A DNA stretch of 51,811 bases from Candidatus Desulfofervidus auxilii (GCF_001577525.1 NZ_CP013015.1:1442618-1494428); one strand, 5' to 3'; counted from the first letter of the stretch, positions 36,092-46,397 are shown. Numbers and translations: made by a program. Notes: generated from the sequence alone by a model not told the origin.

Positions 36092-37111
36092 TTAAAATAG
36101 ACCCTGCTGTCCCTTAGTTATCTTTATATGAAGGTGTTGGTAAGCAGTAGAGGTGGCAATACGCCCCCGGGGAGTGCGTTGTAAATAGCCTTTTTGCACT
36201 AGATAAGGTTCATAAACTTCAGAAATAGTATCTTTCTCTTCTCCAATCGCTGCTGCTAAGGCGTCGATTCCTACTGGTCCTCCATTAAACTTCTCAATAA
36301 TAGTCCGGAGAATTTTTCTATCCAGACAATCCAGCCCACATTTATCTATATCCATAAATTCTAGGGCCTCATCAGCAACCCGTTGGGTGATAACCCCATC
36401 TGCTTTGATTTGAGCAAAATCCCGCACTCTTTTTAAAAACCGCAAGGCGATTCTAGGAGTGCCTCGCGAACGGTTGGCAATTTCAGCAGCACCTTGGGGT
36501 TCAATTTTTACATTTAAACGCTTAGCAGCCTGAAGGATGATCTTTTGCAAATCTTCTGGAGTATAAAAATCAAGGTAAATAAAAACTCCAAATCTATCTC
36601 TTAATGGTGAAGTCAATAAACCTGTTCGGGTAGTAGCTCCCACTAAAGTAAAAGGTGATAAATCTATTTTAATAGTGCGAGCATTAGGTCCCTGACCAAT
36701 AACCAGATCTAGCTTGAAATCTTCCATTGCAGGATATAAAATTTCTTCTATTACAGGATGTAAACGGTGGATTTCATCAATAAAAAGCACATCTTTAGGG
36801 TTTAAATTAGTCAAAATTGCTGCCAGGTCCCCTGGTTTTTCCAAAACTGGTCCGGCCGTGGCTCGTAAATTAACACCTAGTTCTTTAGAAATCAAATAAG
36901 CGAGAGTGGTTTTACCTAAGCCTGGTAAACCATGTAAAAGGACATGATCTAATTCTTCCCCCCTGTTTTTGGCTGCCTCAATAAATACTTTTAGTTTTTC
37001 TTTAATTTCCTCTTGACCTAAAAACTCGTCTAGAGAACGGGGGCGAAGCCCTATTTCCTCTTTAGCTTCTTTATCTCTGGCTAAAGGTTCTACTAAACGA
37101 AAGTCATTCAT
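36092..37111 (-). CDS. ruvB: Holliday junction branch-migration ATPase RuvB
   Basis: A 339-aa AAA+ motor of the RuvABC resolvasome. Walker A is [14 protein letters not shown], Walker B is [10 protein letters not shown], sensor 1 is [20 protein letters not shown], and the C-terminal winged helix ends with [15 protein letters not shown]. Full length. The start overlaps the ruvA stop by four bases (ATGA). Confidence 0.97.
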   Translation of the reverse strand: MNDFRLVEPLARDKEAKEEIGLRPRSLDEFLGQEEIKEKLKVFIEAAKNRGEELDHVLLHGLPGLGKTTLAYLISKELGVNLRATAGPVLEKPGDLAAILTNLNPKDVLFIDEIHRLHPVIEEILYPAMEDFKLDLVIGQGPNARTIKIDLSPFTLVGATTRTGLLTSPLRDRFGVFIYLDFYTPEDLQKIILQAAKRLNVKIEPQGAAEIANRSRGTPRIALRFLKRVRDFAQIKADGVITQRVADEALEFMDIDKCGLDCLDRKILRTIIEKFNGGPVGIDALAAAIGEEKDTISEVYEPYLVQKGYLQRTPRGRIATSTAYQHLHIKITKGQQGLF

Positions 37112-37692
37112 AATTGCCTCAAGACTTCTTTAATCAAGTTTTCCAGACTGGGTGAGGAAGAAAATTGTTTTAGCGCCTTTTGTAAGGCACTCACTGCCTC
37201 TTGCTTTTGATAACCAAGATTTAGTAAGGCTGAAAGGGCACTGTTCCACATAGTATCATCAATTTTTTCTTCTTTAACTGACTTGGTTTTTTTCTTCCAG
37301 GTATCTCTTAATTCTAACAACACCTTTTGGGCCATCTTATGGCCAATTCCAGGTATGGCCTTAAGGCGGCGAATGTTACCTTCTAGGATAATATCTCCAA
37401 ATTCAGATGGAGAAATACGGGACAAGACATTTAAAGCCAATTTGGGACCAATTCCAGAAACCCCAATCAATTTGGCAAAAAATTCCTTTTCTTCCAAGGA
37501 AGAAAATCCATATAATTTCAAAAAATTTTCTTTTAAATAGGTATATACATGGAGCTGAACCTTCTCTCCTGGTTGCGGTAAATCAGAAAACGTGCTCAAA
37601 GATACCTCTATTTGATAACCTACCCCATTAGTTAGGACCACAATATAGCTAGGTAGTTTTAAAAATAAGATTCCTTCTAAATAACCAATCAT
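37108..37692 (-). CDS. ruvA: Holliday junction DNA-binding protein RuvA
   Basis: RuvA tetramers hold the four-way junction for RuvB. I start the gene at the ATG at 37692, which gives the canonical [12 protein letters not shown] opening and an ATGA overlap with the ruvC stop. An ATG 24 bases upstream would add eight residues that the family lacks. Helix-hairpin-helix motifs are [16 protein letters not shown] and [16 protein letters not shown]. The C-terminal domain III is present ([17 protein letters not shown]). Confidence 0.95.
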   Translation of the reverse strand: MIGYLEGILFLKLPSYIVVLTNGVGYQIEVSLSTFSDLPQPGEKVQLHVYTYLKENFLKLYGFSSLEEKEFFAKLIGVSGIGPKLALNVLSRISPSEFGDIILEGNIRRLKAIPGIGHKMAQKVLLELRDTWKKKTKSVKEEKIDDTMWNSALSALLNLGYQKQEAVSALQKALKQFSSSPSLENLIKEVLRQL

Positions 37693-38159
37693 AAGCGTAA
37701 ATGCTGTAAATGACACAAAGCTACACCTAATGCGTCTGCTGCGTGCTGACCAGGTGTTTCTTTTAGATTTAACAACCGCTGCACCATATTCTTCACTTGT
37801 TCTTTATGGGCCAAACCATATCCTACTACTGCCTGTTTTACCTTTAAAGGACTATAGGAAAAAACAGGTAAACCGCACCTTTCTGCCAAAAACACAACCA
37901 CTCCCCTTACTTGACCTAAAGCAAGGGCGGTTTTGACATTGTTTGCCAGATAAATTTCTTCTATTATTACCTCATGAGGATGATATTTTTTTATAATTGC
38001 TTCTATTTGTTCATAAAAAACACACAATTTTTGTCCTACTGGTGCTTTTTTGGGTAAATGAATTTCTCCCCAACAAAGACAAGAGAAATCCCGACCATTC
38101 CGCTCCACTATGCCATAACCACTTTGCAATAAACCTAAATCTATACCTATGACCCGCAT
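37689..38159 (-). CDS. ruvC: Holliday junction resolvase RuvC
   Basis: A 156-aa RNase H-like nuclease that cuts Holliday junctions. Asp7 is in MRVIGIDLG, the catalytic Glu in EVIIEEIYLANNVKTALALG, and the final acidic pair in HAADALGVALCHL. The usual GIDPG motif reads GIDLG. Its ATG overlaps the final base of the yebC stop (TAATG). Confidence 0.95.
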   Translation of the reverse strand: MRVIGIDLGLLQSGYGIVERNGRDFSCLCWGEIHLPKKAPVGQKLCVFYEQIEAIIKKYHPHEVIIEEIYLANNVKTALALGQVRGVVVFLAERCGLPVFSYSPLKVKQAVVGYGLAHKEQVKNMVQRLLNLKETPGQHAADALGVALCHLQHLRL

Positions 38160-38911
38160 TAACCTGCTTCTGCCTCTAAAATTTCATCTGGAATGTCAAA
38201 ATTGGCATAAACTTTTTGCACATCATCATGGTCTTCTAAGGCGTCCATAAGTTTCAATATACGTTCTGCTTGGTTTTTATCAGTAATCTTTACTACATTT
38301 TGGCAAATCATAGTGATTTCTGCCCTTTCATATTTTAAGCCTGCTTTATCAAAAAATTGTTTTATGTGTTCAAATTCCTCAGGGGCAGTAATCACCTCAT
38401 ACTCGTCTTCCTCTATCTTAATATCCTCTGCCCCTGCCTCAACAGCCACTTCCATCAATCTTTCTTCCTCTATTCCATCTTTGGCAAAGGCAATAACGCC
38501 CTTTTTTTCAAACATCCAAGAAACACAACCTGTCTCACCCAAATTTCCACCATATTTATTGAACAAGTATCTCAACTCACTTACTGTACGGTTACGATTA
38601 TCAGTGAGGACAGAAATCAAAATAGCAATTCCCCCTGCTCCATAACCTTCATAGGAAACCTCTTCATAATAGCTTCCTTCTAATTCACCTGTTCCTTTTT
38701 TAATTGCCCGCTCTATATTCTCTTTAGGCATATTTTCTGCCTTGGCTGCTTCTATGGCGGCCCTTAACCGAGCGTTGCTATCAGGGTCTCCTCCTCCCAA
38801 TCGTGCGGCCGTGATAATTTCCCTAATTAACTTGGTAAAAATCTTACCTCTTTTAACGTCTGTGGCTGCCTTCTTCCTCTTAATTTGTGCCCACTTGGAA
38901 TGACCTGACAT
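38159..38911 (-). CDS. yebC: YebC/TACO1-family protein
   Basis: A 250-aa protein with the family opening [20 protein letters not shown] and the block [10 protein letters not shown]-like [14 protein letters not shown]. YebC proteins were long annotated as transcription regulators. Recent work places members at the ribosome, easing translation of difficult stretches. It is next to ruvC as in many genomes. Confidence 0.95.
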   Translation of the reverse strand: MSGHSKWAQIKRKKAATDVKRGKIFTKLIREIITAARLGGGDPDSNARLRAAIEAAKAENMPKENIERAIKKGTGELEGSYYEEVSYEGYGAGGIAILISVLTDNRNRTVSELRYLFNKYGGNLGETGCVSWMFEKKGVIAFAKDGIEEERLMEVAVEAGAEDIKIEEDEYEVITAPEEFEHIKQFFDKAGLKYERAEITMICQNVVKITDKNQAERILKLMDALEDHDDVQKVYANFDIPDEILEAEAG

Positions 38912-38920
38912 AACTAACCC

Positions 38921-39508
38921 CTATTTCTTTTTTAAACCAATTAAAAAAACCTCTCTACTCTTAGGACGTGAACTTTCTGGTTTAAACAGTTTAACAAAAG
39001 AAAAAATCTTTTTACATTCTATCAAAAATCCTTTGGTTTCTTTTCCCTCAAATAACTTACATACAAAATGACCACCTGGTTTAAGGAGGTCATGAGCAAT
39101 GTTCAACGCCCTTTCTGCTAATTTAAACGAACGATAGGCATCGCCATCCTTATTACCTGTAGTCAAAGGAGCCAAATCACTTACTACTACATCAAAAAAA
39201 GGGGCTAATACTCTAGCCTCCTCCTGCTCCCATTTTAATACATCTCTTTGCCAAAAACGAACATGTGAAGGTAACGTTACCCATTTTAAAGGATTAATAT
39301 CAATACCTAAAACTAATCCCTTTTTCTCCACTACTTTGGCAATATATTGCAACCATGAGCCCGGAGAAGCACCTAAATCTAAAACTTTGTTGCCTTTTTT
39401 AAAAAGGTGATAGCGTTTATCCATTTCTTGTAATTTATAGACAGAGCGGGCTACATAACCTTCTTTTTTTGCCTTTTTAAAAAAGGCATCCTTTGCCGCA
39501 TAAATCAC
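38921..39508 (-). CDS. rlmE: 23S rRNA (uridine-2552-2'-O) methyltransferase
   Basis: A 195-aa FtsJ-family SAM methyltransferase. The SAM site is VLDLGASPGSWLQYIA. The K-D-K-E tetrad is visible as Lys in YVARSVYKLQEMD, Asp in VVVSDLAPLTTGN, Lys in HFVCKLFEG and Glu in SRPKSREVFLIG. Modification of U2552 aids assembly of the large subunit. It lies 10 bases upstream of yebC. Confidence 0.92.
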   Translation of the reverse strand: MIYAAKDAFFKKAKKEGYVARSVYKLQEMDKRYHLFKKGNKVLDLGASPGSWLQYIAKVVEKKGLVLGIDINPLKWVTLPSHVRFWQRDVLKWEQEEARVLAPFFDVVVSDLAPLTTGNKDGDAYRSFKLAERALNIAHDLLKPGGHFVCKLFEGKETKGFLIECKKIFSFVKLFKPESSRPKSREVFLIGLKKK

Positions 39509-39563
39509 ATTTAATTTCTACCATATCTTTAAAAATTTGACAAACAGTTATGGATATTAATCT

Positions 39564-42500
39564 TCAAACTTGTTCAACATATATCTTATTCTTTAAAACA
39601 TATACTAAATAGGCTTCACAATGATAGTTAGGGAAGATTTTTCTCAGAATAGTTTGATATTGTCTAACTTGCTGGATATATTCCTGTTCTCTTTCAGGAT
39701 TTAACTGGGTCTTGTAATCAAGAACTACTATTTTATCTTTTAAAAGAACTACCCTGTCTGGTCTATAGGATTGAATTTTATCCTGGATAAACAAAAGGGG
39801 ACACTCGGTTAATACCTTATTCTTTGAGAAAAAATAAGGTTGTAAATCAGGACAATTAAGCACCCTTAAAGCCCTATTTTCTATATCTTCGAAGTCTGTT
39901 TTCGTTAGATAAAGGCCATATTTTTCTCTTGCTCTATCTATGGCTTTTTTCACATTGTCTTTTTTGCTTCTTAGCCATGACATCACATAATGAAAGGCTT
40001 CTCCAAAAACCTGTTCTAATTGAGGATGATTTAATACTATAAGCTCAGGGGTTTCTGTTTTAAATGGCCGTTGTAAATGGCTTATTTCAAAAGTAGATTG
40101 AAAATAATAAGAAGGTTTTTGAGGGGGTTTTGTTCGTGGCAAAATTTCTCCCTCTCTTTCCAAACATATTTCTGAGATGTTTTTTAGGGTATTTAAATCT
40201 AATTTTTTTCTTAAGGCCCTAACTACATAATTTAGCCAACAGTTTCTGGGTAATCGGTAATTTTTGCTGGGTTGACCTATCATCATCAAGATAGACTTGG
40301 CACGGGTTGAGGCCACATAAAAAAGATTTAGCTCATCTCTTAAGTGTGTTTCTTCAGCATATGCCTTTACTTCTTTTAAAGTAGGGCTAAGTGCTGCTTC
40401 ATTCTTATCGGGTTTAATATAAATACCTTCAAGTTTCATGCTCTCAGGGCTATATTTAAAGATGAGTTTGTCCTTATTTTTTAAACAGTCATAGCCCATT
40501 TCTGGTAAGATAACAGCTTCAAACTCCAATCCCTTGGCCTTATGTATAGTCATGACTTGAACTGCATCCGCCATAGCCTCCTTTGCTTGGGATAAATACT
40601 CTTTTTTTTCATTAACATAATTTAAAAATTCCCGTAGGCTCCTAATATTGTTTTTTTCAAATTCATAAGCGATATCTAAAAGTGCCAATAAGTTTTCTCT
40701 ATCGGGATAGATACTAAAAAGGTTAAATATCTCATAAATTTCTTTTAATAACTGAGGTAAGGGCACCAAATCTACCTTTTGCCAAATTTGTTTGACCTTT
40801 TCTTCTATAGCTGCAGGCAAGGCAGATAATAACGGCCTTTTGCTTAAAGCAAGACGGTGTATTTCTTTAGGAGAAAGGTTGATAGCCTTAAGGAATGTGA
40901 ATAACTCAATTTCTTGTTGAGGGTCATCTAAAAAATGTAAAAGGGCTAATACTGTTCGTGCAGCCGGGGCCAAAACCAATTGCACCTGAGTTTCTGTGCC
41001 ACAGGGAATATTTTTTGCCTTTAAAATAGGAAGGAATTTATCTGTAGTGCTGCTTTTGCGGACTAAAATAGCGATGTCTTTATAAGATAGACCAGCTCTC
41101 TTTAATTGCTGAATTTTTTTTGAGATGAACTCCCCTAAATAACTATGCTGGTCATCGTCTGGAGACAATAGGGAAAGTTCAATATAAAAGGGTGAATCCT
41201 GGTTTTCCTCTGAGGGTTTTTGAGGATAAAAAGGAAATTTCTCATTTTCAGCTAAATCCTTAAACACTATATTGACAAAGTTTATAAGGCCTGCTGCGCT
41301 ACGGAAGTTTATGGGAAGGGTTTTTTCTGTTATCCAGCCTGAAAAACGCCTTTTCACATAGTCAAATAAACCTACCTCTCCTCCACGAAATCTATAAATA
41401 GCCTGTTTTTTGTCCCCTACATAAAAAAAAGAACCTGCGGTATCTCTAGTTCCAATGCCTGCTATTAGTTCATTCACCAAAGGCTCTAAAACTTGCCATT
41501 GAACAACACTAGTATCTTGAAATTCGTCTAATAATAGATGTTTTACCCGTTTATCTAAACGATAATAAAAGAATTCTTTGTTTCTAGCCAGAAGTCCGTC
41601 TTTGACTAATAAGTTATAAGTGAGACCTGCCAAATCCGAAAAGGTGATACAATTTTCACGCTTTTTAATAGTCTCAAAACAATGATAAAAACGGTGATAG
41701 AGACGGAGCAAAAGCCCTACTTGCCATTTATTCCCTTGTTCTACATATTCCATAATGGTTTGCCTTAGTTTTTCAAAGCTAGATTCACAATCAGGTGGAA
41801 GATTTTTAAAGTATCCATGGTCATTAAGAGAGGATTTTGATAAGAAGTTTATTTTAAAAATTTCTTTAATATTTTTTCTTTCTTTAGCCTGTTTTAGTTT
41901 TTCTATCTCCTGCTGTGCACCCTTGTGTTTTAAGTGGGGAGTAAGGGTTTTAATAAAGCATTCAATGGCAGCAAATACCCTTTCTGTTTCTTTCAAGTCT
42001 GATAAATCTAAGGATAAATTTTCAAAATAGGTTTCTTCTATTTCCTGGTGGTGAATAAGACAAGTAGAAAAAAAATCTTTTAGCCAGGCACGAACATTGT
42101 AATCCCTTCTAGCCAACCCTAGACGGTATATTTCTAAAATGCCTTTTTTTAAATTTTTATCTTCATTAATTTCAGTGAAAAGTCTATCTAATGCCTCTTC
42201 AAACATAATTTTTTCTTTGGCTTCATCAGCAATTTCTACATCCAGACCAACACCTGTTTCAAAGGGAAAAAGGCGGATAATACTAGAAAAAAAACTATCT
42301 AAGGTGCCAATCTCTAAGGCTGAAAAATCATTTAACAAGGCCTGATAAATCACCAGGGCCTTTTTTTGTAATTGTTTGGGTTCAATCTGAGGAGGTAAGA
42401 TATTAACTATATCACTGTTTTTGGAGTTCTTTCCAAGGGTGATGCAATCTTTGAGCCATTTTAATAATCTCTCCTTCATTTCCTGGGCTGCCTTATTGGT

Positions 42501-42680
42501 AAAAGTAAGGGCCACAATTTCTTGAAAAACCTTTCTTAATTCTTCAGGATTGGTAATAGAGGATGATATTTGCCCAAGCAATAAATGGAGCAATCTTAAA
42601 GTGAGATTATAAGTTTTTCCTGTGCCTGCACTGGCCTCTAAGGCAATATGAAAATGGGGGTCATAAATTTCTGAATCCAT
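39564..42680 (-). CDS. UvrD/RecB-type helicase-nuclease (AddA-like)
   Basis: A 1038-aa SF1A helicase fused to a C-terminal PD-(D/E)XK nuclease, as in AddA and RecB. Motifs in order: Walker A LEASAGTGKTYNLTLRLL, ALTFTNKAAQEMKERLL, Walker B LLLDEFQDTSVVQW, GDKKQAIYRFRGGE, VQVMTIHKAKGLEFEAVIL and LFYVASTRAK. The nuclease shows FGEAFHYVMSW, SYRPDRVVLL and VVLDYKTQL with the catalytic Asp and Lys. It should process double-strand ends for RecA. The usual AddB-type partner is not adjacent; upstream is only non-coding DNA. Confidence 0.88.
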   Translation of the reverse strand: MDSEIYDPHFHIALEASAGTGKTYNLTLRLLHLLLGQISSSITNPEELRKVFQEIVALTFTNKAAQEMKERLLKWLKDCITLGKNSKNSDIVNILPPQIEPKQLQKKALVIYQALLNDFSALEIGTLDSFFSSIIRLFPFETGVGLDVEIADEAKEKIMFEEALDRLFTEINEDKNLKKGILEIYRLGLARRDYNVRAWLKDFFSTCLIHHQEIEETYFENLSLDLSDLKETERVFAAIECFIKTLTPHLKHKGAQQEIEKLKQAKERKNIKEIFKINFLSKSSLNDHGYFKNLPPDCESSFEKLRQTIMEYVEQGNKWQVGLLLRLYHRFYHCFETIKKRENCITFSDLAGLTYNLLVKDGLLARNKEFFYYRLDKRVKHLLLDEFQDTSVVQWQVLEPLVNELIAGIGTRDTAGSFFYVGDKKQAIYRFRGGEVGLFDYVKRRFSGWITEKTLPINFRSAAGLINFVNIVFKDLAENEKFPFYPQKPSEENQDSPFYIELSLLSPDDDQHSYLGEFISKKIQQLKRAGLSYKDIAILVRKSSTTDKFLPILKAKNIPCGTETQVQLVLAPAARTVLALLHFLDDPQQEIELFTFLKAINLSPKEIHRLALSKRPLLSALPAAIEEKVKQIWQKVDLVPLPQLLKEIYEIFNLFSIYPDRENLLALLDIAYEFEKNNIRSLREFLNYVNEKKEYLSQAKEAMADAVQVMTIHKAKGLEFEAVILPEMGYDCLKNKDKLIFKYSPESMKLEGIYIKPDKNEAALSPTLKEVKAYAEETHLRDELNLFYVASTRAKSILMMIGQPSKNYRLPRNCWLNYVVRALRKKLDLNTLKNISEICLEREGEILPRTKPPQKPSYYFQSTFEISHLQRPFKTETPELIVLNHPQLEQVFGEAFHYVMSWLRSKKDNVKKAIDRAREKYGLYLTKTDFEDIENRALRVLNCPDLQPYFFSKNKVLTECPLLFIQDKIQSYRPDRVVLLKDKIVVLDYKTQLNPEREQEYIQQVRQYQTILRKIFPNYHCEAYLVYVLKNKIYVEQV

Positions 42681-42764
42681 GATGGGTTATTATTTAATAT
42701 AAATAAACTGTGAATTTGTAAAGAAGAAAATAAATGTTAAAGTTTCCATATTAAGACATTTATT

Positions 42765-42816
42765 CCTTTCAACCAACTCTACTTTTTTTATAAATTAGGT
42801 TAGTGAAGTTAACCTT
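42765..42816. repeat. dispersed element, compact copy
   Basis: 42765-42787 is identical to the reverse complement of 10791-10813. 42797-42816 matches the reverse complement of 10673-10692 in 18 of 20 bases. The two ends are separated by about 10 bases here, whereas the other copy carries an extra about 100 bases with a palindrome. Confidence 0.7.
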
Positions 42817-42873
42817 AAGGATATTTTGCGTGAGGTGTATGGTGGGGTTCAGCAGCATTAAAATGCAAAGCTA

Positions 42874-43287
42874 TTAAAAATTGCGGATTTTGTGATGTGC
42901 TTTTACAAAATATTTCCCAATTGCTTTTGCAACCAATTGATTCTTTTTATTTTTAACTTCAGCTTCAGCTATACAAAATCCCATCTTTTTCTTAACAATA
43001 TGGGCATTGACATATAAATTTTCTTGTGCTGGGGTATGAAACTCTATTTTAAACGATTTTGTATAACAAAGACCATAATTTATGGTAATAATTACAGCCA
43101 TTGCTGTATCTGCTAACGATGCAATAGCCCCACCATGGATAATCCCATGGGGATTTGTTAGCTCTTTTTTATAAGGTAAAAACATTAAAATACCGTTTTC
43201 TTTTACTTGGATATTTTTCATTCCTAAAAGCTTTTTAAATTCGTCTTTGCCGTACCACCTGTGAATTTCTTCCAGAATATCTTGCAT
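42874..43287 (-). CDS. PaaI-type hotdog-fold thioesterase
   Basis: A 137-aa acyl-CoA thioesterase-like protein. NPHGIIHGGAIASLADTAM is the PaaI signature with the HGG turn and catalytic Asp, and a helix plus strands follow (AEAEVKNKKNQLVAKAIGKY). It is monocistronic. The substrate may be an aryl- or acyl-CoA and is not determined. Confidence 0.88.
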   Translation of the reverse strand: MQDILEEIHRWYGKDEFKKLLGMKNIQVKENGILMFLPYKKELTNPHGIIHGGAIASLADTAMAVIITINYGLCYTKSFKIEFHTPAQENLYVNAHIVKKKMGFCIAEAEVKNKKNQLVAKAIGKYFVKAHHKIRNF

Positions 43288-43434
43288 TCTTAAAAGCCTT
43301 TCAAATTCTTATGCAATTTTATCAAAATTCTCATAAAATTGAATATTACATTGCAAATTTGGACACTTTTTATTTCACACTACTACCTCTTGGGAAATCT
43401 TGTAAATGTGAATATCATGTGATATATTTTTAAT

Positions 43435-43944
43435 ATGGCAGTGAAAGAGTTGAAAAAACTTTATAGGTTTTTTCAGCAGGCTGTTAGAAGTAGTTTTTAT
43501 GACTTGGGCATTACAGCACCTGAGATTACATACTATATAGCAGAGGTTCTTACTGAGTTTGCCAGGACAGATAGTTTATACAAAATCAGAGATGCTCAAG
43601 GTGAAAAACTCACCACTATAGTTGATATGTTGCTTGAAGCCTCTATATCTTACAGAGAAAGAGAAATAAAAAAGCATATTGGTGATTATACACTCTTTAT
43701 GAGTGGTATATTCAGGGAATATGTAGAGAGACGGGGTTTCTTAGGGTTTTATTTAGAAGAAGGTAGAAAGGCATATTTTTCTGTTTTTGATTTTAATAAA
43801 TCCTTTCTTTTTTGGGAGTTGGCTAAGGATTTTGAGCTTTATTCTGGGGCCCTAGATTATATGAGAAAAACATTTTTTAAAGGCCTTAAAGGAAAAGACC
43901 CATTTTCAGATTTTGCCTATCAAATCTCAAAGTATATACATTAA
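43435..43944 (+). CDS. hypothetical helical protein, 169 aa
   Basis: A soluble all-helical protein without signal peptide. Features are LKKLYRFFQQAVRSSFYDLG, ITAPEITYYIAEVLTEFART and REYVERRGFLGFYLEEGRKA. It looks like a conserved protein rather than a random frame, because codon use and amino-acid content are normal. I cannot name a family. It stands alone between a thioesterase gene and the Mla cluster, which are on the other strand. Confidence 0.65.
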   Translation: MAVKELKKLYRFFQQAVRSSFYDLGITAPEITYYIAEVLTEFARTDSLYKIRDAQGEKLTTIVDMLLEASISYREREIKKHIGDYTLFMSGIFREYVERRGFLGFYLEEGRKAYFSVFDFNKSFLFWELAKDFELYSGALDYMRKTFFKGLKGKDPFSDFAYQISKYIH

Positions 43945-44049
43945 TCAGATGCATTTAACCCAACTTTCCTGGTTTTTGTCTGAAATTGCCCTAAATTGAG
44001 AAAAACGAAACATATTTTGAAGGTATAGCAAAGGGAAATGAAAAGTGAG

Positions 44050-45399
44050 CTATAATTTCAAAAAATAGAAAATCTTTATATATTTTTTTTGTTCTAAACT
44101 CCGTATTTGCAAAATACCAGCCAGGAAAGAAAGCTTTTTTTCTTCCTCTTTTTTTTCATAGTTAAATAAGGGAAATAAGTGATATGTTTCTCTCTCTTTA
44201 TTCTTCTTATGGGTATATAATCCCCAAAACCAATTAGTATAGCTCTTCTGAGCATTTCTTTCATGATAATAAATTCTTAAAATAGGTGCTATGTTTCTTT
44301 CAAAACCAGGGTGTTCAATGGGTAAAATAGCAGGAAAATAGGCTTTTATATGATTATTTTCTGCCTTATAATAATAAAAAGGCCAAAATCGGGCTAGCTT
44401 TAAAGTCTGGTTACCTGTCTTATCATATCGCCTTTCATAGCGGTCAAAAACCAGAAAAAAATCTGTCACAATAGTTTCTTTTTTACCCTGCTCTATTTGG
44501 TGTTTGTAAAGCGGGTAAAGCCAATAAGTGCTCTCCTTTTCTTTATCTTTTTCATGGATATAAAAGGGTAGAAACCTAAAGGCATAATAATCTTTCCCTT
44601 TTGACCATCCAAGTATGGGCCAAGGAAAATCATAGTGACGATACTCTTTATAATGGTGGACTCTAAAAAATGGCCATAAAAAAGTATAGGAATAACTAAC
44701 AGGAGACTTATCAGAGATATAAAAGGGGAAGACAGAAAAATAGGTATGTGGTTCTGAGGTATTTAATTTTGTTTTTTGATAGAGAAAAATAGGCCATAAG
44801 AAAAAATACTTGGAAAATTCTCCCTGTTTACGGTCATAACCAAAAAGGGGCAAAAATTTGAATCCTTTTCTTCCTGCACCTTTATGGTAGCTGAAAAAGG
44901 GCCACAAAAAACGATATGTGTGTGAATCTGCCTTTTTAGAACTGATATAAAAGGGCCATAAAACAAATTTAATTTCATCTCTATCAAAGCGTTGTTTATA
45001 TTTCCCATAAATAGGAAAGATACCCCCATACTTTTCACCAGTTTTAGTCTTTCCCCAAAATACAGGGAAATATTCTTTATAGCTTTCTCCTTGGTGTCTT
45101 TCTTCTTGATTTATCAAGGGAAGGAGTTGGAATCTTTTTCCCCAATTATCTCTCCTGTATCTTATCAAAGGATAAAGAATATCCCAGGAAAGGCCCTGTG
45201 GTGTCTTTTCATAAGAAAAAAAAGGACGGAAGGCAAAAGTTTTGAACTCAGGCCCTTTTTGGTATGAAAAAAAAGGACCTACGGCCTCAATGGATTTTGT
45301 CTCTTCTGAAACATAATAATTGAGTAAAGGAGATTGAGAGATTTCAGAAGATGCCTGAAGTGGTAAAAGCACCAGGATGCATAAAAAGAGGTATCTCAT
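44050..45399 (-). CDS. exported aromatic repeat protein (WPF-type)
   Basis: A 449-aa protein with a signal peptide (MRYLFLCILVLLPLQASS). The mature part consists of about 15 irregular units of 25-35 residues, each with an aromatic-Pro core: FRPFFSYEKTP, VLWPFYISSKK, YRFLWPFFSYHKG, FLWPIFLYQK, FSVFPFYISDKS, FLPFYIHEKDKE, YWLYPLYKHQ and ARFWPFYYYK. Alternating short strands and charged turns suggest an outer-membrane barrel or periplasmic solenoid. It is two bases after mlaD in one operon, so it may be the outer-membrane partner of the phospholipid pathway. No known family is recognised. Confidence 0.75.
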   Translation of the reverse strand: MRYLFLCILVLLPLQASSEISQSPLLNYYVSEETKSIEAVGPFFSYQKGPEFKTFAFRPFFSYEKTPQGLSWDILYPLIRYRRDNWGKRFQLLPLINQEERHQGESYKEYFPVFWGKTKTGEKYGGIFPIYGKYKQRFDRDEIKFVLWPFYISSKKADSHTYRFLWPFFSYHKGAGRKGFKFLPLFGYDRKQGEFSKYFFLWPIFLYQKTKLNTSEPHTYFSVFPFYISDKSPVSYSYTFLWPFFRVHHYKEYRHYDFPWPILGWSKGKDYYAFRFLPFYIHEKDKEKESTYWLYPLYKHQIEQGKKETIVTDFFLVFDRYERRYDKTGNQTLKLARFWPFYYYKAENNHIKAYFPAILPIEHPGFERNIAPILRIYYHERNAQKSYTNWFWGLYTHKKNKERETYHLFPLFNYEKKEEEKKLSFLAGILQIRSLEQKKYIKIFYFLKL

Positions 45400-45401
45400 T
45401 A

Positions 45402-46385
45402 TTATTTAGCAATACCCACGGCAGTGCCTATTACACTGAGTGGAGTTTGTTCCCTCACCGTAGCAGATGTTTCTCTAACATTACGTAATGTTTCTCTGGC
45501 TTCCTGGTAAAGGGTTTCGTCATTAATAAATTTCCCTAGTGTCCCCTCACCTTTTTCTACCTTGGTTATAATATTGTTTATCCTGTTAATAGTATCATTG
45601 GCTTGGTCATAAAGGCTTTCGTCCTTCCATAATTTCCCTATAGTACCCTTTCCTGCCTTGATATCAGCCACTAAATCACTCAAATCATCTATTGTATTTT
45701 CTGCCTTTTGATAAAACTCCTCATCATTAACCAGCTTTCCCAATGTGCCTTCTCCCCTTTCTATTTTAGCCACGATATTATCCAACCTGTCTGAAAGGTT
45801 CTCTAAGTCCTTATAAAGTTTATCTTCTTTGACCAATTTGCCCAAACTTCCTTTTCCCCTATTTATATCTTGAGAAATGTCTGCTAAATTAGCTGAGGCT
45901 TCTTTTATATTTTCTGTAATTTCTTTTAGGCTTTCCTTTTCTGTCTTTAAATAATCCTCTATTTCATTTAAAATAGAGTCCACATTGGCCACAGAAGTTG
46001 TATTGGTAAGGGTCTCTTTTGGCTTAATAAATTCTTTAGACGTCCCTTGGACAATTTCTAAATATTTTGTCCCTACCATACCATAACCCCGTATCCTTAC
46101 CTGAGCATCTTTGGTAATTTTTACATGAGGTTTAATTAAGGCAGTTACTTTGGCCTTTCCATTTTCCAAGGAAATCTCCTTAACCCTGCCAATCCCCACT
46201 CCAGCCATTAAAACACTATTATTTCTTTTTAATCCTGCTACATCGTCAAAGACAGTATAAATTTCATATCCCTTCATGACCAGCAATTTTTTATATTTGG
46301 TAATTTTGATAGTCATATAACCCAAGGCTATTAATCCTAATAGCACAAAAATTCCCACTTTAAAGGCCAAACCTGTGGTTTTCAT
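45402..46385 (-). CDS. mlaD: MCE-domain lipid-transport protein MlaD-like
   Basis: A 327-aa protein with one N-terminal membrane helix (about residues 8-26) and a periplasmic MCE domain (YTVFDDVAGLKRNNSVLMAG, VRIRGYGMVGTKYLEIV). MCE proteins form hexameric rings or tubes that carry lipids. The C-terminal 170 residues hold four tandem units of about 36 residues with the core GxG(S/T)(L/I)GK(L/F)xx(D/E)xxLY, such as GEGTLGKLVNDEEFY, joined by helices. The repeat suggests an extended helical tube. It lies 12 bases after mlaE. Confidence 0.88.
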   Translation of the reverse strand: MKTTGLAFKVGIFVLLGLIALGYMTIKITKYKKLLVMKGYEIYTVFDDVAGLKRNNSVLMAGVGIGRVKEISLENGKAKVTALIKPHVKITKDAQVRIRGYGMVGTKYLEIVQGTSKEFIKPKETLTNTTSVANVDSILNEIEDYLKTEKESLKEITENIKEASANLADISQDINRGKGSLGKLVKEDKLYKDLENLSDRLDNIVAKIERGEGTLGKLVNDEEFYQKAENTIDDLSDLVADIKAGKGTIGKLWKDESLYDQANDTINRINNIITKVEKGEGTLGKFINDETLYQEARETLRNVRETSATVREQTPLSVIGTAVGIAK

Positions 46386-46397
46386 CTTTTATCCTCC

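Noticed and set aside
37693-37716. Eight extra N-terminal residues for RuvA
   Set aside because: The family begins at MIGYLEG, and the start at 37692 makes the usual ATGA overlap with ruvC.
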